A stretch of 64,000 bases of DNA from Oreochromis niloticus (lineage: Eukaryota; Chordata; Actinopteri; Cichliformes; Cichlidae). The notes below the pieces were generated by a model, which saw nothing but the letters and a program-made list of their open reading frames with translations, ran no database searches and was not told the origin of the DNA. The stretch covers positions 34,315,184-34,379,183 of the forward strand of contig NC_031965.2 of the NCBI RefSeq assembly GCF_001858045.2, in the 5' to 3' direction. Position 1 is the first letter of the stretch. Every line of letters starts with the position of its first letter. Both the position numbers and the translations under genes were made by a program. Below are positions 55,301-64,000 of the stretch, piece after piece.

Positions 55301-58300
55301 ATAAACTTTTTCTCTATTCTGTATGTCCTGATGATTTTCTGTCATTTGGGCTCTATATTTTTATTTCTTGGATTTCCTTTGTCAGCTGCTCTATCTGTTG
55401 CTGTACATTTTATCTTTTATGATTTCCTGTATTTCTGCTTATGATACAGTGACAGCAGCTTAGCTCTATGCTACCGAGTACAGACGCTACTAGGCAATGA
55501 AATAAATGGAACTATTTTCTTCTACAGGTTTCTCGTGTGCATACTTTCCCTCCTGCTACCTCCTGTCTGATTTTTGTGAGATTTTTGCATAGTCAGTCTT
55601 TTTAAGCTTAGAGATACAAGATGCCGTCAAACCAATAAAATCATAAAGGCAAGAGCTTATATGTGATTTCACAAAACACAGCTGTGTTCGTAGAAGTGGG
55701 ATTTTTAATCTTTAGATGATTTCTACAGACTCTAAACTCAGTTTTTGACATGATTATCTCCAAACCTTCCAAAGCTTGATGAGACTCAACATTACTGCCA
55801 GGTGTGAGGATAAGAAAAAAGGATAACAATTTCATTCTTTTTTGAATAATGGCAACTGAGAAATATAGATTTCTACTTTGACAAAGATCTTTCATTTTTA
55901 GTGGCATACTATTGTGCAATATTATTTTCACCAAAGATACACAGTAAATACGCCACAATGAGCTTAGACTTGATGAGGAAAAATGATCTGAACAGACATA
56001 AGAAGAAGAAACAATTCTTAGAAGAGATATTAGTTATGACAGATATCAGCAGCAGGTCAGAAAAGAAGAACAGAGTTATTATTTTTGCTCTATTTAGTAA
56101 GATCTGTTACAAAGACCTCGTGTCAGTCAAGTGTTTGTCCTGCTTGTTGTACAATACAACATCTAAAGGACCCTGCCTTTCATCTTCCTGAGTTGAGTGA
56201 CAGCTTCCATTAAAAAAAAAAAACCCAGTCTCCTTCCTTACATCTGAAAAGACAAATATGAAATTGGTCCAAATATAGGACAGCCTTGAGTATGACAAAA
56301 CTCTGTGTGGGTAATTCAATGAGCTCACTGTCATTATTTTCCTTAGCAACCGTTTCTCTTGCTTTGAAAATGGTACTAATTAGCATAGTCGGTGGTTTCT
56401 GGTTTTCAGCTGTCAAACACAATTAGCCAAATTGATTCACTCAGGCCATTCTTGAACAGTAAGCACAAAGAAGGAGAAGGGTCAAAGGTCAACACACCAG
56501 GAGGGTAGAACAAATAAATATCCTATGTGATCCTATTATTTAGAGCAATCACTTCTGTAAATGTTCACATAAATGCGATGATGGGGGAAAAAGTGGAGGA
56601 GAATATTAAACAGTGGAGGAGAATATTAAAGCGGAAAAAAGTCGTCCCACACTGACGTCAAGCAGCAGAATGGGTCAAACCTGTGACCTGGCTATATTTA
56701 TACATGCACTCACTAAAATATTTAACATTTTCAGGTGTATCCAGGAGATGGAGGAGCATGAATTTTAATTACATATGAATAATGTAGTCACAATCTGTTT
56801 CTCTTTATAGCACACACTTAATGCACAATCCTGATTTTTTCAACTCATTAGGTGGCAACACATATTACAATCACCGCAGGCTGACAGTAATCACCAAGAG
56901 CAAGAGCTGGGCATTAAAAAGAAAGCAACTGTTAGTATCTGCTAGTATTTCACGTTTGTATTAAAACTGAACCTGTGATAGAAAACCTCTGATCTCAATC
57001 AGTTATCATCTATTTAAGTAACTGAGCTTTTAGAGCAAGTCCACATAAGCTGCAATGAGAGAAAGAACAAAAAGGACTTTAGCAGGTGTAAAGATAAGGG
57101 GGCAAGAATAACCTTCACAATTCCTTTTTGATGCCTTTCATTTAAAAAAGCCTTTTGTAGACTCTTCATACCTTCTGAAGAGTGAATTACATTAAGTCAT
57201 GTTTAGGTTTTATGTGACAACATAATGCAGAGTTGCCTGGGTTGAGGTCAGGTACTAAAGGTTCGATACTGCCTGGTAATTCAACACTCAGATCTAATCT
57301 TTCCTTAGGATAAACTTCATTCATTCATTCTCACAAAGAGTGAAAAAGCTTACTTCCCTATTGCTGTTTTTGTATACTTTTCTGCTGTTACAAATGTTTG
57401 CCTAGATTTGCCCTCAATGTTTTCCAATCCCAAAAACTTCTGACTTGTTTATGTGCACCAAATCCTGTTATCATGTGGCCTAGACAACTTCAAAGGTTTG
57501 ATTTATCAGGTCATTTTAACATTAGTGGGTTTTTACCCCTTTGATGGCTTTGAAATTTCTATCTATCTAACGATCAGGAATTTATCAGACTATCATTTAC
57601 TATTCCATTTACTCATTTTTGTTTTTTAATTAACAAAAATAAAAACTTTTTGCTATTTAAATTGAATTTGAAGCCAAAATATGAGTGGGGTATAAACTAG
57701 CATTTAAGTCTTTTTTCATGCTTTTCATATGCAGATGCTTTTTTCTAATTTTATCTCATTTCAGAAATAACAGTCATAAATCTTCATAGCTCTTTGAAGA
57801 ATACGAAGTCTGCAGACCACTGACATGACAAAAGCTTTATTATCATCTTGGGGCTTCAAATTAGCAGGTTTCAGCTGATCTTTGTTACTGGGGATTTCTT
57901 CCTTCAATCTTCTTTTCAGCGAGAAAAAAAAAGACTCAACAGGCTTTAAATCTGGTGACTGGCTCGGCTGTTACTGATAAAGCTTTGGCTGCACAGGCAA
58001 TGTGCTTAGGGTCACTGTATTTTTTGAAAGGCCTGTTAAATGAGACAGGGGAATTGCTTCATGCATAGCCAAAGTAAATGTTTGTGTATACTTCTGAAAT
58101 GATTCTATTATAGCAGGGATGGACAATTAATTTTCCCAAGGGTCCACAGGAGAAACTGGGACTGTCGTGGAGGACTTCACCAACAAGCTTATAAAGAGAT
58201 CAAATTAATACTAAGCAGAACTGAGTTCAGCTTGTTAAAAATGAATTGCCCATCCCTGTTTTACTGCCACACAGAACATGCCCATAACATTTTATTAGTT

Positions 58301-61300
58301 CCTTCATATTTAATGAGGTTTGAATCACATATATTCTTCAGTCTATCTTTCACCTTCACTTTGAAAAATTTTGGTTTCATTAGTTTATTGAACATTTGAT
58401 CCAAACATGCATAATTCCAGTCTTGCCTTGGTATATAAGAGGTATGAATCTCTGTAATTCCACTACAGTAAGTCTTCTTTGAGCTGCAGATTGTGATGTT
58501 ATCCACCCTCAAACTGGTGGTGATATCAGTGATGGTTAAGGGTTGGGTTTTTTTTTTTACAGCTCTCAGGATTTTTCTGTTATCAGCTGCAGTTTTTCTC
58601 TGTAGAAGGACCTGCCCTGTTGGTTTTTTTCTATAAAATTTTCCACAATGCTGTGCTAAATAGATCAATTTCATCTGCTATCATTCCCAGTGACTGTTAT
58701 TCCTCCTTATCAAACAGGTGTCTTTTTTTGTCCTCGTCAGGTTTCCAGGTCTTTATGTGTAAGCCCTATAGAGCCACTGAATGCATTTTCAACTGAAGAA
58801 AAGCCTGAGAAAAACAGACTGGATAGCCACTACACTTCTGTGTGCTACAAACAAACAAAAAAATGCAAAACAGGAAACATCTGACAGTCATTACTGGCAT
58901 AACTTAAATAACTTAACTAACTAATAACTAACTGCTGTACACCTGAAAGTGGAGCAATGAGTGCACTTTTTTTCTGTGAAACAGTAAAGTACACAAACAG
59001 CAATTATCATAATTGCTGTTTTTATTCAAATATTTCAGTTAAAATATAACAGAAGCATAATATTTTTCTTAACATACTTTTAGATTATGTATTTCCCTAC
59101 CTCCCTCCTTTCATGGTATTTTATATTGTGAAACTGAGTAACTGGCTATTTGTGATGATGCATTATTTACTGTAACAGGCTAAGCTCACACTAATTATTT
59201 CCATTATTTAATTTCTCCACAATTGAGGCTTTTGAAAAATAAAAGAATGATGTAAGTAGTGCAGTACCAACAAGAACAATAACATGTATGCAGTCGTGTT
59301 ATGAATGGAAATGAGTAAAAACAGCAACCACTGATGTTAACCTACCATTGCATCATATTTTGCTTAAGTAAACTCTAAATACTTTAAACGCTGATTAGGT
59401 GAGAAATAAAAAAGACAACACAGGGATATTTATCTGCTCTAGCTGGTGTGAATGTCCTCAGAAATGTGAACTGGGATACACCAGTCTGAAGTGGGTTTGT
59501 ATGTTTTTTCCTGTACAATCCAGGCGTTTGGTACAGAAGGGAGAAGAGGACAGGTTACAGAAAGGCAACATACCTGTGACTCACAGAGCAAATAAGAGAA
59601 TGTAAACACTCAGTGACTCGTTTAATTAATCTATAAACTCAGCTTAATTAAATTATGTGTATGCTCTCTTTATATAATACTATGTGATGACGCACATGCC
59701 GACCATATTACGTTATGGTTGGCTTACAACAACGTGATGTGTGACAAATACAAGGTAAAAACCAAGACTCTTTAACCCTACACTAAAAGGGATGTTGGTC
59801 TGTAGTGAGGTGGGGACATTTTGCTGGGATGGTTTGGGTTTGAAGTTTTGTTGATGTTAGAAACCTTTCTTTACCACTATCAAAACATTTTGGAGGAATA
59901 ATGTTCCATTCATCCAGCAGAGTTTCAGAGACTTTCAGAATCAGTACCAATGTGTGTTCGGGCTATTCTTGCAGCAGGTAGTGGCCAAACAAGAAGTGCT
60001 GATACTCTATCAAGACTTTACCTTGGTTTTTATTTCATTTTAAAATTGTGTTGAAGACAATTCCTAAGCCATAATGCTTTTGTGAAACCACTACAAACCT
60101 TTAAGTCCACCTTTATGTCAGATATTTTGTTTTTGTTTTACTATCAGGAAAAGAGGGGAAAATGTTGTTTACCACAACATTTACAGCTCTCCTTTTTTCA
60201 TGGTCTGATCACCACCTTTGAGATTCACATTCACACACGTACACACACATACACTTCTCTCTCTCTCTCTCTCTCTCCCTCTCTCCCTCTCTCTCTCTAT
60301 GAGCTGTTGCTATAGAGACACTAATAAAATTGTTAAACCCACTGAGATGTTTTTCCTTGCTCTGGTTTGAGTGACAAGAGCTGCTGACAGAACACGCATA
60401 CCATTGGCCGCTGAGCAAGGCACTAAAGCTAGTGTCATGTTTTTTTCGTCATAATAAACAATTACAAAAGAAGAATGCACAACTGTACAGCAGCTGATGG
60501 TGCACAACAACTGTCAACCACAGTGGAAAGATCCATATCTACAGAAAAGGCTACCATGGTGATTTACTATAATAGGCTTCATTTTATTTCTGTGGGAATG
60601 GGTGGGATCATTGTGGTTTTGCCAAAGAATGAACAAGGAAGAAAGAGGCTCTGCGTTCTAGTTTACAATTACCTATGCTCATGCATGTGTCTGGTACTGA
60701 CATCTACATGCAAGTGCAATACTGTACACGAGAGATGAGATTTCATGGCATAATAGTTTAATTTAAACTCTAATTAATTTGAATTCATGTGTAATTATAA
60801 GTCGACTGAAAACAAAATGAAATGAAAGTAATCTAAAACTGAACTAAAGAACCCATGGCCTGGTGGGGATTGAATCAGGATTTTTAGAAAGGGACAAACA
60901 TAAAGTAAAAGTGCTGACAGGCAAAGTGAGAAAATGCATGTAAAATAGCACATAACAGCAGTATGTTCTCTGTGACCACAGTCATAGAGCACAAACTGCA
61001 CCCCTTTATAACCTCTGATCATTATCATTATACTGGTGCTTTCTTTACATGAAACATGCTTATAATGTATGGTCCTAATTGCATGCGCTCTTAAAAATGA
61101 GAAGATTATCTAAGAGACCCACTCAAGTCAGATTGAGAGCAGGCAATCTGCGAGACACAAGTGTTCATCAATTTATGCGTTGTGAGTAGTGGAGGCTGAC
61201 AAGCAGATGGTTTATCAATTCCAGTAGAGTGGGCTGATCAATAGACACCAGACATGAGGACTGGAACTGGAACGTTATGTTTCAGCCTGATCAGTTGAGG

Positions 61301-63877
61301 CACCAGATGAACCAAATGTGTTGTTCAAAAGCTTGCCAGGCATCAGAGGTTAAGATCAAATTAACCTGCCTGCCACGTAGCAGTGCAGCTTCTGGGAATA
61401 CATTAAGAGATTTCTGGCTCCTTAATCATATGTGCAGACATTTTTAAGACAAACCAAACCCACTGTAAGCCAGTGAGCCAGATTTGACTTTTTAAAACCA
61501 CTGATGTATGATTCTTGTGTAAAAAAAAAAAAAAAAAAAAAAGTGTTTACAGGGGAGCTGACTGTATTCTGAAAGTGATGTTTTAATAAACAAACTTACT
61601 TTGACTTCTTCTTGTAGTTTTCCAAATCGAACTGTGCCACTGAGAATCCTGCTGATGAATCTCTGCTTTTCCTGCTGAAGAGATGATGCCTAGGGAGGCA
61701 GACAGGGAAGATGGCGGGTTACTGAGCTAAAAAAGGAACACAGAGGGAGGGTTAAACGCACAATTGGATAAAGGAAGTGAGGGATTATGGGAGAATTGGA
61801 TAAAGGAAATGAATGAAAGAAGTCAAACTGTTGCCAATTTACAGAAATCCTGTGCAGCCAAATGGGTGAGGCACAAAAGCTGTCTATCTTCAGGACAGTA
61901 TAACCAATCTGCATACTTGTACTAGGTTGGACATGGATGGATAAGAAAATACTCACTCGTTACCTACTAAGTACCTGTGTGAATCAAGATTTCATAAAAA
62001 GTCAAAGTCAGCTAAGGCTCCCCCATGCCAGTCATTCTCAGATTATAACTGTTTGGTCATGACTCTTTAGAACTCCAAAAACACAAAAAGTAGTCCATGA
62101 GTCTTCTTTAACTCTGCAATAATCATAGCGCTTTATAGGCAACTATGTATAAATTTTAAAGAAAAACATGTTTTCAGCATTTAAAAACATTTCTACTGCT
62201 TACATAACATACATAATAAAAATACTTAAAAAAAAACAGATAATATATATAATACCAGAGGTGGAAAATCAGACAGTTCGGTTCCTGTACGCCTTACATT
62301 CTTTTTGGTCTGATTTATACAATTGCTTTGACTGAAAAAACCTTTACGTTATCTTCTCTGTGCTGAAGATACCTTGTTTGAGTAATGAAAGTATACAACA
62401 GAGATATACACAGAGATATGCATACATGTGAGGATCATTTTAACAATAGACGACTGGAAAACTGCTGCCTGTCTGTTGGGTCACAATTTTGGGCAAAAAA
62501 TATGGAAACATGGATCCATCCTGTCTTGTATCAAAAACAAGGTGCCAGTGGTGGTGGTGCTATAATGGTCTGGGGGATATTTTCTTGACACACTTTGGGT
62601 TCCTCAGTACATCACTGGGCATCATTTAAATTCCGCACCCTGCCCGAGTATTGTCGCTGACCATGTTCATCATCTCTTTATGACCACACTGTACCCATGT
62701 TCTCATGACTGCTTCCAGCAGAATAATGCATCATGTCACAAAGTTCTAATAATCTCAAACTGTTTTTTTTTAACATGACATTGAATCGAATGCACACTTT
62801 TGTCACCTAGCATCAGGGGCACCTCCAAAATTTTTTCATAGGGGTGGCCATATGGGGGCCACTAAAAATATTGGGCTGGTACTCCAAAAACAGAATTTCC
62901 AGTTTTATTACACTGTTATCAAATACAGGCTACTTGAAAAATATGGCAAAAAAGAGAGAAAGAATAGTAATATACGGCTAGTTATTTTCTGCCATTAAAT
63001 TTGCTATCTCTGAAAATAGGTGCATATGAAAACCAAATAAGGTTTTGGACTCATTAATAATTCAGTTTTAATTGATTGATTGATTGACTGATTGTCTGGA
63101 AGTCCTAACCATCATTTTAATGATTCTCAGCAGAGCTGAGGAGAAGCAGCTTAAGATTCTTTCTCCCACAATGGAGTTCTGGGAGCAAACTTGTTCAGGA
63201 AATACAAATAAGCATTAGATAATGTCAGAGTGTGAATGGTTGCCTGTCTATGTTGGCCCTGAGATGTACCAGTGATCTATTCAGGGACTGGCCCCAGGTT
63301 TTCTGCAACCTTATTACAATATTACCAACATACGACAGTCTTGCCAGGGAGGGCCACTGGGGGGAGCAGCAAATTTTGAGGGGTGGCCAGTCTGATTTGC
63401 ATCTGCCAGCAGTTTTTGGGTGCCTATTAGCTTTTCTGTGACTATTTTTAAAATCCAAAATCCTACCTGCCTCCAGACCTGTTGCAACCCTTATGAAATG
63501 CCTTTACACCTTAACTACTGAATTTTGTTGTCATTTTGGATCAACTGTCTGTAAACAGCAACCTAAGTTGGCATTACTACAAACAGCTTAATTAGTAAGT
63601 GAATGAATTGATACTTAATATTCAGTATATTTAGACCTTTTTTTTATCAAAGGAAAGTTTCAAGACCCTCATGTTTGTGCATCTATTCAGTGTCACATGT
63701 GGTACAAAATCTTTTTACAGTAGCATCAGTAGTACCATGTGTAATAGTCGGTCTCTCTCCTGGGAAATGTGTTCTGCCACAGAAATGACAGCTCCCAGGT
63801 AGTGCCGTGTCTTTTCCTCCTTCAACACACACTCTTCCTTTTGTTGCTTCAACATACTCATTCTTCTTTCAGCCTTC
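24645..63877 (-). CDS. C-terminal exons of a coiled-coil protein, name uncertain
   Basis: Four coding exons join in phase: 63877-63736 (142 bp), 61689-61600 (90), 35079-34931 (149), 24831-24645 (187 with TGA at 24647-24645). They give 188 C-terminal residues. All borders are GT-AG (donors GTACTA, GTAAGT, GTAGGA). The protein is charged and heptad-rich, with segments such as HYLGAVISVAEHISQERDR, FISRILSGTVRFGKLQEEVK, EILHLQMLLRERQEAEEK and EIEEELEVVWEAA, then a short polar, Gln-rich tail ending LDFYC. No enzyme motif is visible. I cannot name the family; a centrosomal or cytoskeletal coiled-coil protein such as CEP89 is only a guess. Introns are about 1.9-2.0 kb, 26.5 kb and 10.1 kb. The 26.5-kb intron holds an opposite-strand RNF182-type gene. 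The 5' part lies beyond the right edge. Confidence 0.78.
25120..25490 (+). mobile_element. 3' end of a decayed LINE ORF
   Basis: Fragments RMFYESVVASAVL and then MLDNTSNPLHDVLASHRS, LVKCTTERHRKSFLPAAI and LYSSSI match the C-terminal region of teleost LINE ORF2 proteins. A frameshift separates the two parts and a stop follows at 25483-25485. It lies in the last intron of the coiled-coil gene. Confidence 0.65.
26060..26560 (+). repeat. Probable LINE 3'-region remnant
   Basis: Phrases such as GTAGGGCTTTAGAAACCAGC, CAGCGACATTTTGAATGACC and TATGGTAATCAAGTCTGAAA recall the 3' untranslated part of abundant teleost LINEs. It is heavily diverged, and no frame is kept. Confidence 0.4.
26561..29379. 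other. Intron sequence, nothing recognised
   Basis: AT-rich intron of the coiled-coil gene. Short open frames here show no domain or splice-supported exon. Confidence 0.5.
29380..29705 (-). mobile_element. tRNA-derived SINE
   Basis: On the - strand it starts GGGCGATCGTGGCTCAAGAG (A-box like) and carries the B-box GGTTCGAGCCCC at 29653-29642. It then runs through a conserved body to a tail reading AAGCGCTATATAAATACAGG. This is RNA polymerase III promoter architecture. It is GC-richer than its surroundings. I do not name the family. Confidence 0.8.
29706..34320. other. Intron sequence, nothing recognised
   Basis: Intronic between coiled-coil exons 24831 and 34931. No convincing coding, RNA gene or complete transposon was seen. 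A short poly-T run is at 33729-33741. Confidence 0.5.
34322..34386. repeat. (CA)n microsatellite
   Basis: Almost uninterrupted CA dinucleotides with one ACCCAC break near the left end. It produces spurious Thr/His and Cys/Val open frames. Confidence 0.97.
34765..34925. repeat. Pyrimidine-rich low-complexity tract beside an exon
   Basis: CTCCTCCTC-type sequence and (CT)n runs abut the splice donor of the 35079-34931 exon, so the - strand transcript has a purine-rich stretch just after that exon. It causes a spurious 139-residue Ser/Leu open frame on the + strand. Confidence 0.85.
36740..37060 (+). mobile_element. hAT-like transposon relic
   Basis: At about 36930-36990 the frame gives VLCKICKKTIFSKSGN, the pattern of a BED-type zinc finger start found in hAT transposases. 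It is preceded by ATACCAATATCGATTTTTAT-like sequence common at ends of such elements. No clear termini or rest of the transposase were found. Confidence 0.42.
37400..41880. other. Intron sequence, nothing recognised
   Basis: AT-rich part of the 26.5-kb intron. The open frames (up to 94 residues) lack conserved features. Confidence 0.5.
41884..42635 (-). mobile_element. 3' end of an L2/Rex-like LINE with a still-open C-terminal frame
   Basis: On the - strand, from about 42560 to the TAG at 42310-42308, one frame without ATG stays open for about 85 codons. It contains LNNQAPSYLNDLVVPYHP, FKSRMGGRAFSFQAPLLWNQ and TFKIRLKTFLF, the C-terminal block of teleost LINE ORF2. The 3' UTR follows and ends in an ATTGAATTGAATAAT tail, a microsatellite-type LINE tail. 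Confidence 0.8.
42890..43430 (-). mobile_element. Decayed Tc1-like transposon
   Basis: At 43358-43173 the - strand frame reads KMILWSDETHINLLGSDGVQ, the first-Asp block of Tc1-like DDE transposases (LWSDE). Surrounding frames are broken and inverted terminal repeats were not found. Confidence 0.72.
43850..44660. repeat. Probable dispersed repeat interrupted by a MITE
   Basis: A-rich sequence on both sides of 44016-44404 resembles the 10600-11010 remnant, sharing the ending GGTCAAGGACCCAGGACC. Class unknown. Confidence 0.38.
44016..44404. mobile_element. piggyBac-type MITE with TTAA ends
   Basis: TTAA at 44016-44019 and 44401-44404 flank 381 bp whose termini are inverted repeats: CCCTTGTATGGTGTTCG on the left and its reverse complement on the right. 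TTAA target duplication is the piggyBac superfamily hallmark. There is no transposase. A second inner inverted pair is GGGTCTG / CAGACCC. Confidence 0.85.
44661..51879. other. Intron sequence, nothing recognised
   Basis: AT-rich part of the 26.5-kb intron. No exon with matching phase, RNA gene or complete mobile element was identified. A short TA run is at 51218-51229. Confidence 0.5.
51880..52165 (+). repeat. Teleost interspersed repeat carrying an inverted local duplication
   Basis: GTGTGGGTTTCCTCTGCGTG, CTCCCACAGTCTAAAGACA, GTGATGAACTGGTGACCTGG and CAATAAACGGTTACGAAAAC are successive blocks of a very common fish repeat family; class not assigned. A shorter fragment of the same family lies near 63233-63295. 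Confidence 0.65.
51954..51987. repeat. Perfect 16-bp inverted repeat with 2-base loop
   Basis: AAAGACACGTATGTTA at 51954-51969 is followed by GG and then by its exact reverse complement at 51972-51987. It lies inside the interspersed repeat, whose usual sequence has no second arm. Confidence 0.9.
52784..53515 (+). CDS. rnf182: RNF182-type membrane RING E3 ubiquitin ligase
   Basis: Intact 243-residue single-exon coding region. The RING (C3HC4) uses C21, C24, C40, H42, C45, C48, C64 and C67. Residues 107-135 contain LTPK and NCLVITIMEVQR, a block I recall as conserved in RNF182. Two C-terminal membrane helices (about 181-202 and 205-228) end in YGFCQC. Length agrees with the 247 residues recalled for human RNF182. 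The family ubiquitinates membrane-proximal targets from internal membranes. The start at 52784 (MSCPQTEFEE) is chosen over an upstream ATG at 52724 because TTTCCCTAG at 52761-52769 looks like a splice acceptor, implying a 5' non-coding exon elsewhere. It is nested antisense in an intron of the coiled-coil gene. Divergence suggests it could be a teleost paralog rather than the direct ortholog. Confidence 0.9.
   Translation: MSCPQTEFEEKESPPPEELECKICYQRYNVHHRKPKILDCLHRVCGRCLIKILDIADSAGCISCPFCRHQTEITEQEISALPDDVNIMSHLVMRDKSWNSDQNREVVLTPKSFSSSSPSRDSSNCLVITIMEVQRDSQHSPSQNGSSDVYAEQSLDSVSIGSNGPADQDALSKFCNHVPRILVWLLGFLYFGSLPLGIYLLVIQRVTLGIVCVSLVPSSLTVCLVYGFCQCLCQGMCDCSSRG
53644..53649 (+). terminator. 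Candidate polyadenylation signal of the RNF182-type gene
   Basis: AATAAA 129 bp after the stop. A second AATAAA at 54114-54119 would give a longer 3' UTR. Confidence 0.45.
54120..57855. other. Intron sequence, nothing recognised
   Basis: AT-rich, with short spurious open frames only. It includes a GAAA-rich run at 54853-54880. Confidence 0.5.
56592..56631. repeat. 20-bp tandem duplication
   Basis: AGTGGAGGAGAATATTAAAC is followed directly by the same unit with the last base changed to G. Confidence 0.9.
57860..58660 (-). mobile_element. Decayed Tc1-like transposon
   Basis: The 137-codon - strand frame at 58674-58261 gives KKPTGQVLLQRKTAADNRK and KILRAVKKKTQPLT, the N-terminal DNA-binding part of a Tc1-like transposase. 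Near 57935-57960 another - strand frame gives QSPDLKPVES, the SPDLNPIE-type block. Stops separate the parts. A MITE is inserted at 58114-58258. Confidence 0.7.
58114..58258. mobile_element. 145-bp MITE nested in the Tc1 relic
   Basis: It begins CAGGGATGGACAATTAATTT and ends AAATGAATTGCCCATCCCTG, imperfect inverted repeats of about 20 bp starting CAGGGATGG, as in some hAT MITEs. The 8-bp flanks TATTATAG and TTTTACTG do not match, so the target duplication is not confirmed. Confidence 0.65.
58661..61599. other. Intron sequence with simple repeats only
   Basis: A (CT)n microsatellite lies at 60256-60299 and a 22-base poly-A run at 61521-61542. No conserved coding was recognised. Confidence 0.55.
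62440..62795 (+). mobile_element. Decayed Tc1-like transposon
   Basis: The frame ending at 62588 reads GASGGGAIMVWGIFS, the Tc1 GGGxxMVWG block. Downstream broken frames continue the DDE domain up to a HQSSNNLKLF-like end near 62765. It lies in the intron between coiled-coil exons 63736 and 61689. Confidence 0.75.
62800..63735. other. Intron with repeat-like patches
   Basis: CATAGGGGTGGCCATATGGG (62838) and GAGGGGTGGCCAGTCTGATT (63378) are similar GGGGTGGCCA patches in one intron, possibly parts of one old repeat. 63233-63295 matches the interspersed family at 51880-52165. No coding was seen. Confidence 0.4.
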
Positions 63878-64000
63878 CTAATCGATGGAAAGATAGGCAA
63901 GTGAGGAAAGGAATTGATTAAAGAGTATTAAAAGAGGACCAAAAACACAGAAAAGAGAGAAAGAGAAAGTATGGAGGCACGAAAATGGAGTGCGAAAGGG

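Noticed and set aside
58261..58674. 137-residue open frame on the - strand as a possible gene
   Set aside because: Its sequence matches the N-terminal part of Tc1-like transposases, followed by decayed remains of the same element.
61748..61810. AATTGGATAAAGGAA occurring twice
   Set aside because: A short local repeat of 15 bases, common in AT-rich introns; no further structure.

Overview
The window looks like the nuclear genome of a ray-finned fish, probably a percomorph or cichlid-like teleost. Genes are broken into many short GT-AG exons. The repeat mix (Tc1-like, hAT and piggyBac-type MITEs, RTE-like and L2/Rex-like LINE pieces, a tRNA-derived SINE) is typical of teleosts. The coding signal is not prokaryotic or viral. 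The longest computed open frames are mostly exon fragments, intron read-through or transposon remains, so exons were placed by hand from frame, splice sites and phase.

1-12618 (+): the 3' two-thirds of an ABCC12-type ABC transporter (ABCC5/11/12 clade). 22 exons are visible, from the end of the first membrane domain through NBD1, the linker, membrane domain 2 and NBD2 to the stop. All phases agree and no lesion was seen (955 residues). 12619-14140 is the convergent 3' intergenic stretch.

14141-23505 (-): a second, tail-to-tail copy of the same gene. Its initiation exon, membrane-domain-1 exons and the exons from TM8 to NBD2 are recognisable, and ten of them match the + copy exon for exon. 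The block for the end of domain 1, all of NBD1, the linker and TM7 is absent. One NBD2 exon carries a 7-bp deletion with an in-frame stop, and the normal last exon was not found. I read it as a degenerate or radically truncated duplicate with a TATA-less promoter-like start near 23505-23573.

24645-63877 (-): the last four coding exons of a coiled-coil protein I cannot name with confidence. They are spread over 39 kb with introns of about 26 kb, 26.5 kb and 1.9 kb class sizes described below, and their phases join perfectly. Its 3' end lies just upstream of the ABCC duplicate on the same strand. Nested in its 26.5-kb intron on the opposite strand is an intact RNF182-type membrane-anchored RING ubiquitin ligase (52784-53515). 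The rest of 24.9-63.7 kb is intron with many decayed transposons, including nested insertions, and two MITEs with clear ends.

I found no CRISPR, operon, rRNA or free-standing tRNA gene. The most unusual items are the inverted ABCC12 pair with its NBD1-less partner, a GC-AG intron, a 178-bp duplication of a splice donor, and a perfect inverted templated insertion at 51954-51987.
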